Of a DNA stretch of 25,756 nt, positions 16,621 to 25,756 are shown piece after piece. Source of the stretch: Pararhodospirillum photometricum DSM 122 (GTDB taxonomy: Bacteria > Pseudomonadota > Alphaproteobacteria > Rhodospirillales > Rhodospirillaceae); NCBI RefSeq assembly GCF_000284415.1, contig NC_017059.1:616264-642019 (forward strand), read 5' to 3'. Made by a program: the position numbers and the translations under genes. The notes under the pieces are model-generated. The model was not told where the DNA came from. It saw nothing but the letters and a program-made list of their open reading frames with translations, and did no database searches. Position 1 is the first letter of the stretch. Every line of letters begins with the position of its first letter.

Positions 16621-17303
16621 GAGCGCGAACACCCTCCTTGGGCAGCAGCGGGAACGGGCACCACGCGCGCGCACAGAAAAGCCCCCTCGGGCTGCACGTC
16701 GGCTTGAAGATCAAGACGTGCGAGGGTGCTGTCGAACCAGCGCGGCAGATGCTCGCAGACAATGTCGAGACGTTCAAAAGCGCGAGCCTCCAGGAGCGGA
16801 GCCAGAAGATCGCGGGAATTGCGCCGGGTGTCAGCGGCCAACAGGGCAGCAAGATCGACACGCAGATGGCCGGGCGCCACCACCTCGGGATCGGGCGCCG
16901 GGTCGGGTTGGCCCGACGCCTCGGGAGCCCGGCCGCGCCCGCCACAGCCGCAGCCACTGGCCTCGACCCGAGGTGTCTCTTGGATCTTGCGCCCCACGTT
17001 GTCGAGTTGCTCGGCGAGCGCCCCCTCGGACCGCCACAGGCGCACGCCCATGTCGTCTTGCAAGATCACGCAGCCAATGCCCCGCACCTCCCGAAGCAAA
17101 ACCTCCCGACAGTCCTCCAGCCGGGACCACACGGTGTGCAAGGCGAGCTTGAGAGCGGCCAACCCCTCGTCAGCTCGCAAATCAAGAAGAATTTCCCGAC
17201 GCAAAACCCAGGTATCACCGCTTTGCTGATAAAGCCGCACCGCCTGCCCCTTGAAGAGGGCCGCCGGCTCGCCGTCTCGATCCACACAAACCGCGATTTT
17301 CAT
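16617..17303 (-). CDS. anfO: Fe-only nitrogenase accessory protein AnfO
   Basis: A 228-residue protein located after anfK, as in other FeFe-nitrogenase operons. The beginning MKIAVCVDRDGEPAALF and the middle EVLLREVRGIGCVILQDDMG fit the AnfO family. The first 110 residues resemble the dinitrogenase-cofactor-binding fold of NifX/NifY-like proteins. A Pro-rich linker with Cys118-Gly-Cys120 follows, then a second helical domain at about 145-215. The ATG at 17303 has GGAGGAG 8 bases upstream; the longer frame to 17384 is produced by repeat R8. The exact job is not known. Mutants of related organisms point to a role in FeFe-dependent growth. It overlaps the next gene by 4 bases. Confidence 0.85.
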   Translation of the reverse strand: MKIAVCVDRDGEPAALFKGQAVRLYQQSGDTWVLRREILLDLRADEGLAALKLALHTVWSRLEDCREVLLREVRGIGCVILQDDMGVRLWRSEGALAEQLDNVGRKIQETPRVEASGCGCGGRGRAPEASGQPDPAPDPEVVAPGHLRVDLAALLAADTRRNSRDLLAPLLEARAFERLDIVCEHLPRWFDSTLARLDLQADVQPEGAFLCARVVPVPAAAQGGCSRS

Positions 17304-17339
17304 GAGCCGCTCCTCCCTGGCTATCGCCCAAAACGTCCC

Positions 17340-17380
17340 GAGGGGCCTGGGGAGGCCGCGCCTCCCCAGCCTTTTTCTTC
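17340..17380 (-). repeat. Palindromic repeat copy R8, inside the anf operon
   Basis: GGGGCCTGGGGAGGC / GCCTCCCCAGCCTTTTTC in plus-strand reading. It lies in the 96-base gap between anfK and anfO. On the mRNA (minus strand) the hairpin is not followed by U, so it is more likely an RNA-stability or partial attenuation point than a full terminator. Confidence 0.88.
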
Positions 17381-17399
17381 CCAACTTCCGGGGAACTGC

Positions 17400-18785
17400 T
17401 CACCACATATTGAGGACCCACTCCTTGTTGTTCTTGTATTCCATGTCGGTGAACAGCGTATTGGCCATCTGCTCGGCCAGCCAAGTCGCCCCGGCATACC
17501 CCATCACCGGATAGCGGTAGAGACCAGCACGGTCGTAGGTCGGGAAACCAACGCGCAGCATAGGCACCTTGTTGTCGATGGCGACAAAGCGGCCCTTGGA
17601 ATGCCCCAGGATCAAATCCACCTCCAACCCGTCCTTGAGCCGGCTTTCCAACTCGAAGAGGTCGGCGTTGGTGATGATCTCCATGTCGTGGGCGACGTTT
17701 TCCTGCAAGGCCTTGATGCGCGGGTCCTTTTCATACTCGGCGTTTTCGTCGCCCAGCAGCAGAAGGACCGGCTTCATCTCGAGATCCAGGCAGAACTCGG
17801 CCAGCCCCAGCACCAGATCGGGGTTGCCATAGATCGCCACGCGCTTGTCGGCCAGGAACATGTGGGCCAAATCGGTGATGGCGTCGATGGCAATGCCGCG
17901 TTCGCGAACCAGGGACTCGGGGATCGGGTGCCCGGTCATGGTCTTGAGGTTTTGCAAGAAAGTATCGGTGTTACGGATCCCGATCGGCGAGGGCCCGATC
18001 ACCGCCGGCACGTCCCAACGCTTTTGCAGCCACTTCGCGGCCAGACCGCCTTCGTAGCGGTTGAGGGCGATGGTTCCCTGGGCGTCGGCGGTGGCCTCCA
18101 GGTCGGCGATGGTGGTGTTGCCGTGGGAGACGGCGCTGCCATCGGGCATCAGGGGCGAATCAAAGCCCTCGATCTCGAAGAGCACGTTGGCCTCGACCTT
18201 CATCTCGGCCAAAAGATGCTTGATCTCCTTGACGTCGCCCGGGTTCACCCAGCCGGTGATCAGGTTGATCTTGAGGCTGGGCTTGGTCTTCTTGGAGAAG
18301 TGCTTGACGAAGTCGCGTACCGCCACATCATACCCGGACACCATGGAGCCAACGAAGCTCGGGGTGTGGATGGGAATGAGATGAACCTCGCGGTCCGGGT
18401 ACTTCACATCCAGCAGTTCTTCTTGCAACTTGGTGATCACGCCGTCCACATCGTCGCCGATGACTTCGGTCGAGCAAGTGGTGATGATCGGCACGACCTT
18501 AACGTGAGGGTAGCGCATGAGGAGAACGTCCACCGCCTCCTCGACCCGGTTCAAGGCGCCGAACACCGCACCGTCCTCGTGCACCGAGGAGGAGGCGATT
18601 TCGAAGCTCTCCTTGTAGTGCTGCGAGATCAACAGACGCACGAACATCACGCAGCCCTGGCCGCCGTGAACGATGCCGATGCAATCCTTAATGCCAATGG
18701 AGGCCACCTGAGCGCCGGCCGGCTGGCAGGTAAAAATCGGGTTGATCGTCCCGACGCGGTCTTTGAGCTTTACTTCACACGTCAT
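17400..18785 (-). CDS. anfK: Fe-only nitrogenase FeFe protein beta subunit AnfK
   Basis: A 461-residue subunit of the AnfD2-AnfG2-AnfK2 complex, which reduces N2 to ammonia. It shares the P-cluster (8Fe-7S) with AnfD. The three expected cysteine ligands are Cys20 (FTCQPAG), Cys45 (GGQGCVMF) and Cys104 (TTCSTEVIGDD). Length and sequence, for instance HGGQGC at 40-45 and VNPGDVKEIKHLLAEM near 204-219, match AnfK and not NifK, which is about 60 residues longer at the N-terminus. It starts 17 bases after anfG. No defects are seen. Confidence 0.97.
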   Translation of the reverse strand: MTCEVKLKDRVGTINPIFTCQPAGAQVASIGIKDCIGIVHGGQGCVMFVRLLISQHYKESFEIASSSVHEDGAVFGALNRVEEAVDVLLMRYPHVKVVPIITTCSTEVIGDDVDGVITKLQEELLDVKYPDREVHLIPIHTPSFVGSMVSGYDVAVRDFVKHFSKKTKPSLKINLITGWVNPGDVKEIKHLLAEMKVEANVLFEIEGFDSPLMPDGSAVSHGNTTIADLEATADAQGTIALNRYEGGLAAKWLQKRWDVPAVIGPSPIGIRNTDTFLQNLKTMTGHPIPESLVRERGIAIDAITDLAHMFLADKRVAIYGNPDLVLGLAEFCLDLEMKPVLLLLGDENAEYEKDPRIKALQENVAHDMEIITNADLFELESRLKDGLEVDLILGHSKGRFVAIDNKVPMLRVGFPTYDRAGLYRYPVMGYAGATWLAEQMANTLFTDMEYKNNKEWVLNMW

Positions 18786-18802
18786 GATAGGGCGACTCCC
18801 GC

Positions 18803-19153
18803 TTAGTAGTTTTTGTCGGTCAGTTCTTCGTTGAGCGATCCGGTGATGGTCAGGTGGTCGAGCCGGGCGTGGACCGCCGCCATGAGGGCGCGGATCTCAT
18901 CCTTACTCAGGGTGTTGATCCAAGGGAAACGCTCGCGATAGGCCTCGGCCAAAACCACGGCATCGACCCAGTAGCACTTTTCCTTGGGGTCCTCGATATC
19001 ACACGGCTCCTCACACAAGATCTGCGTGGTCATGCCGAGAACACCCTTGTTCTGGCGCTCGCGATCCCAATTACGCGAGTGAAACTGCCAGAGGCACTTC
19101 TTCATAATATAGTCGATCAGCTGCTCGACCCGGTCCTTGGTCATGTCGGTCAT
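18803..19153 (-). CDS. anfG: Fe-only nitrogenase delta subunit AnfG
   Basis: A 116-residue subunit found only in the V and Fe-only nitrogenases. It binds the outside of AnfD near the cofactor end and is needed for a stable, active complex. Recognisable parts are [22 protein letters not shown] (about 11-32) and [19 protein letters not shown] (about 61-79). It lies between anfD (29-base gap) and anfK (17-base gap), and its presence rules out a Mo nitrogenase. Two close ATG codons (19153 and 19144) are possible; AGGAAG lies 9 bases before the first. Confidence 0.97.
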   Translation of the reverse strand: MTDMTKDRVEQLIDYIMKKCLWQFHSRNWDRERQNKGVLGMTTQILCEEPCDIEDPKEKCYWVDAVVLAEAYRERFPWINTLSKDEIRALMAAVHARLDHLTITGSLNEELTDKNY

Positions 19154-19182
19154 GGTCAGGGGCTTCCTCTGGGTCTGGCGAC

Positions 19183-20874
<1,692 letters not shown>

Positions 20875-20887
20875 GTGGCGCTCGACT

Positions 20888-21778
<891 letters not shown>

Positions 21779-21783
21779 TTAAT

Positions 21784-21800
21784 AGCAAGGCCCGTGCCAA
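21784..21800 (-). promoter_or_regulatory. Sigma54 promoter of the anf operon
   Basis: On the minus strand the sequence reads TTGGCACGGGCCTTGCT: GG (-24 element) and GC (-12 element) are separated by exactly 10 bases, and the match to TGGCACG-N4-TTGC is full. The transcript should start near 21773, giving a leader of about 57 bases before anfH. Confidence 0.9.
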
Positions 21801-21917
21801 AGACTTTTAGAGCAGTCCCGCGAAGCGCTTATCGCCTGAAACCCCAGAAATCCGCCGTTTTCGCCGGGGCCCCCTTGCGTTGCGCCGTGGAATTATTACA
21901 TGAGCTTTTTCCCCTCC

Positions 21918-21955
21918 CGGTAAACCAAAGCGCTCCTTGTACCGAAACGGTAAAC
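21918..21955 (-). promoter_or_regulatory. Candidate AnfA binding region upstream of anfH
   Basis: CGGTAAAC occurs twice (21918-21925 and 21948-21955), exactly 30 bases apart, about three turns of the helix. The second copy is part of the perfect palindrome TACCG-AAA-CGGTA (21940-21952), which begins inside GTACCG. The region is about 120-158 bases above the -24 element, a normal distance for a sigma54 enhancer that acts by looping. No TGT-N10-ACA NifA site is seen. Confidence 0.6.
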
Positions 21956-21965
21956 TTCCCGTTTA

Positions 21966-22001
21966 GGGGCCTGGGGAGGCCGCGCCTCCCCAGCCTTCTT
22001 T
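21966..22001 (-). repeat. Palindromic repeat copy R9
   Basis: GGGGCCTGGGGAGGC, loop CGC, GCCTCCCCAGCCTTCTTTCC. It lies 37 bases downstream of the guaA stop and just above the candidate AnfA sites. It may serve as the 3' hairpin of the guaA message and keep guaA transcription out of the anf control region. Confidence 0.88.
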
Positions 22002-22038
22002 CCTTATTTTTCTTCCGTCTTCCCAACCAATCCCTCGA

Positions 22039-23604
<1,566 letters not shown>

Positions 23605-23719
23605 GGTCTCGCCGTTCTTTGGAAGAGGGAAAAGGGGCTAGAGCCCCTCGGGAGGGGAGATTACCGTGTTTGCCCCCTTGGGAAAACCGCTTTCACGGGG
23701 AAAAGCGGGCGAGAGAAAA

Positions 23720-23756
23720 GGAAGGCTGGGGAAGCGAGGCCTCCCCAGGCCCCTCC
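23720..23756 (+). repeat. Palindromic repeat copy R10 (left member of a pair)
   Basis: GGAAGGCTGGGGAAGC, then GGCCTCCCCAGGCCCCTCC. One arm base is changed (GGGGAAGC against GGCCTCCCC). Confidence 0.82.
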
Positions 23757-23795
23757 CTTTGGGGGGGATGTTTCACGCAAAGGGGCTCCATGACG

Positions 23796-23830
23796 GTGGG
23801 GCCTGGGGAGGCCCCGCTTCCCCAGTCTGT
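23796..23830 (-). repeat. Palindromic repeat copy R11 (right member of a pair)
   Basis: GGTGGGGCCTGGGGAGGC, then GCTTCCCCAGTCTG. Mirror partner of R10; the spacer of about 39 bases contains GGGGCTCCATGA, similar to the spacers of the R4/R5 and R6/R7 pairs. Confidence 0.8.
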
Positions 23831-23901
23831 CTCAGGGCTTCTAACCTCCGCCAAAATATCCTATCTTTCAAAGACATGCCCCCGCGCGAGGGAGATTCCC
23901 C

Positions 23902-25756
23902 ATGACGGATACCACCGCAACCGCCCAGGCCACCGGCCGCTGGTCGTTCTGGATCGATCGCGGGGGCACCTTCACCGACATCGTGGCGCGGGATCCTTGG
24001 GGCACCATCCACACCCGAAAGCTGCTCTCGGACAACCCCAGCCAATATGCCGACGCTGCCCTGGCCGGCATTCGTTCCCTGCTGGGCCTGGGCCCGGGGC
24101 ACGACATTCCCGAGGGCAGCATCGAGTCCGTGCGCATGGGAACCACGGTGGCCACCAATGCCTTGCTAGAACGCAAGGGCGCGCGCTGCGTTCTGGTGAT
24201 CACCCGGGGGTTTGCCGATCTGCCGCGCATTGGGGACCAGGACCGGCCCGACCTGTTTGCCCGCGAGATCCTTCTGCCCGACTTGCTGCATGAACGGGTG
24301 ATCGAGGCCCGCGAGCGCGTGACCGTCGAGGGCCACGTGCTGGAGGTCCTCGACGAATACGCCCTGCGCGATGGCCTCCAGGCGGCCTTCGACGATGGCC
24401 TGCGGGCCTGTGCCATTGCCTTTTTGCACGGCTACCGGCATCCGGCCCATGAGCAAAAGGCCGCCGCCCTGGCCGAGCGGATCGGCTTTACTCAGATTTC
24501 GGTCAGTCACCGGGTGAGCCCGCTCATCAAGCTGGTGGGCCGTACCGACACCACCATTGTCGATGCCAGCTTGTCGCCGCCCTTGCGCCAGCATGTCGAG
24601 CGCCTCTCGGTGGCCTTGAACGGCACCCGGCTGCTGTTCATGCAGTCGAACGGCGGCTTGGTGGAGGCGCCGTTGTTCCAGGGCAAGGACGCCTTGCTCT
24701 CGGGGCCGGCCGGCGGGGTGGTGGGCTGTGTGCGCATGGCGGCCGAGGCCGGGGTGGACCGGGTCATCGGCTTTGACATGGGCGGCACCTCGACCGACGT
24801 CTCCCATTACGCCGGCACCTTGGAGCGCGTGTTCGAAACCCGGCTGGCCGGGGTGCGGGTGCGCGCGCCCATGATGCGGATCCACACGGTGGCGGCGGGA
24901 GGCGGCTCGATCGTCCACTATGATGGCGCCCGGTTGTGCGTGGGCCCGCGCTCGGCGGGGGCGGATCCGGGGCCGGCCTGTTATCGCCGGGGCGGGCCGC
25001 CGACCGTGACCGATGCCAATGCGGTTCTCGGCCGGCTGCAACCGGCGCACTTCCCGGCGGTGTTTGGCCCCGATGGCGACCAGCCCCTGGATGCCGGGGC
25101 GGCGCGTCGGGCCTTTGCCCATTTAGCAGTCGCGCTGGGCGATGGCCGCCCGCCGGAAGCGGTGGCCGAGGCCGTGTTGGATTTGGCGGTGGAAACCAGT
25201 GGCCGGCGCCATTCGGACCCTGACCACGGCGCGGGGCCACGATGTGGCCACCCATGCCTTGGTGTGTTTTGGGGGGCCGGTGGCCAGCACGCCACGTTGG
25301 TGGCCGATGCCCTGGGGATGGACCGGGTCCTGATTCATCCGCTGGCGGGGTTGTTGTCGGCGTGGGGCATGGGCTTTGCCGATCTGCGGATCTTGAACGA
25401 ACAAAGCCTGGAGGTTCCCCTGTCGGCCGAGACCCTGCCGATCGTGACGGCCGCGTGGACCCGGCTAGAGAGCAAGGGCCGCCAAGCCCTGGCTCTTCAA
25501 GGCGCGCCCATGGACCGGACCCGGGCCGAACGGCGCTTGCAGATCCGCTATGCCGGGGCCGATACCGCGTTGGAGGTGCCGGCCGGCAGCCTGGAAACCA
25601 TGGCCGAGGCCTTTTGCGCGCTCCATCGCGCCCGCTTTGGCTTCGATCTCGACCGCCCGATGGTGGCCGCCACGGTGTTGGTCGAGGTGGTGGCCCAGGC
25701 CGAGGACGCCTTTGCCACCCCGGCGCCCAGCCTTGGGGCGGAACGAAGCACCCGGG
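23902..25756 (+). CDS. 5-oxoprolinase (HyuA-type N-terminal half), cut by the window end; carries compensated frameshifts
   Basis: The first 618 residues of an ATP-dependent 5-oxoprolinase/N-methylhydantoinase, which opens 5-oxoproline to glutamate. [19 protein letters not shown] (17-35) is the family start, with RGGTFTD as the phosphate loop. [34 protein letters not shown] and AAGGGSI are the expected actin-like ATPase blocks. The frame is open throughout, but about 25 residues encoded at 25198-25275 are in the wrong frame. The adjacent frame there reads [20 protein letters not shown] and VCFGG, the normal family sequence. One extra base near 25199 and one missing G in the run near 25272-25277 explain it. 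A full protein is near 1,200 residues, with the HyuB half beyond the window. GGGAG lies 8 bases before the ATG. Confidence 0.9.
   Translation, partial: MTDTTATAQATGRWSFWIDRGGTFTDIVARDPWGTIHTRKLLSDNPSQYADAALAGIRSLLGLGPGHDIPEGSIESVRMGTTVATNALLERKGARCVLVITRGFADLPRIGDQDRPDLFAREILLPDLLHERVIEARERVTVEGHVLEVLDEYALRDGLQAAFDDGLRACAIAFLHGYRHPAHEQKAAALAERIGFTQISVSHRVSPLIKLVGRTDTTIVDASLSPPLRQHVERLSVALNGTRLLFMQSNGGLVEAPLFQGKDALLSGPAGGVVGCVRMAAEAGVDRVIGFDMGGTSTDVSHYAGTLERVFETRLAGVRVRAPMMRIHTVAAGGGSIVHYDGARLCVGPRSAGADPGPACYRRGGPPTVTDANAVLGRLQPAHFPAVFGPDGDQPLDAGAARRAFAHLAVALGDGRPPEAVAEAVLDLAVETSGRRHSDPDHGAGPRCGHPCLGVFWGAGGQHATLVADALGMDRVLIHPLAGLLSAWGMGFADLRILNEQSLEVPLSAETLPIVTAAWTRLESKGRQALALQGAPMDRTRAERRLQIRYAGADTALEVPAGSLETMAEAFCALHRARFGFDLDRPMVAATVLVEVVAQAEDAFATPAPSLGAERSTR

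Larger units (their letters stand above)
23605..23901. other. Divergent intergenic region guaA / 5-oxoprolinase
   Basis: 297 bases with no gene, holding two mirror-image repeats (R10, R11) and short inverted runs near 23638-23660. The promoters of guaA and the 5-oxoprolinase gene must be here; I saw no sigma54 site and no known riboswitch. Confidence 0.5.

Overview
The window is high-GC, with alphaproteobacterial gene content. It most resembles a nitrogen-fixing purple non-sulfur bacterium of the Rhodospirillum/Pararhodospirillum group. The reasons are an iron-only (FeFe) nitrogenase operon with its own sigma54 activator, a DraT-type ADP-ribosyltransferase, a SAM-II riboswitch before metZ, and an Aer-like PAS protein beside a chemoreceptor. 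I cannot fix the species from the sequence alone.

Layout. 1-932 (-): N-terminal part of a class A penicillin-binding protein. 1186-1380 (+): small ribbon-helix-helix-like protein. 1488-3894 (+): circularly permuted ATP-grasp gene followed by an alpha-E gene. 3946-5295 (+): promoter, SAM-II riboswitch, terminator and metZ (PLP-dependent sulfhydrylase). 5376-7179 (-): a PAS sensor and a chemoreceptor without a sensor domain, overlapping as a two-gene aerotaxis-like unit. 7614-8183 (-): ChaC-like gamma-glutamylcyclotransferase. 8240-9553 (+): DUF2125 protein. 9720-11710 (+): a small ORF, a GTAC-rich control region, a sigma54 promoter and anfA. 11770-13884 (-): large chemoreceptor. 14413-15156 (+): LuxR-family solo. 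21715 down to 15288 (-): anfH, anfD, anfG, anfK, anfO, a small HEPN-like gene and draT. 22039-23604 (-): guaA. 23902 to the end (+): 5-oxoprolinase (HyuA part), running off the window.

How the genes fit together. AnfA should activate the sigma54 promoter at about 21784-21800, 69 bp before anfH, through sites further upstream (a direct repeat of CGGTAAAC and a perfect TACCG-N3-CGGTA palindrome). AnfH reduces AnfDGK. AnfO and the small protein after it look like accessory factors. The draT gene on the same strand downstream suggests that the Fe protein of this enzyme has a dedicated switch-off enzyme. AnfH keeps the target arginine (Arg100). No draG is present in the window.

A palindromic repeat (stem CTGGGGAGGC / GCCTCCCCAG) occurs eleven times between genes, three times as mirror-image pairs. 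It lies between anfK and anfO, just before draT, on both sides of several transcription-unit borders, and in the guaA/oplA divergent gap. The last gene carries a compensated pair of frameshifts that scrambles about 25 residues.
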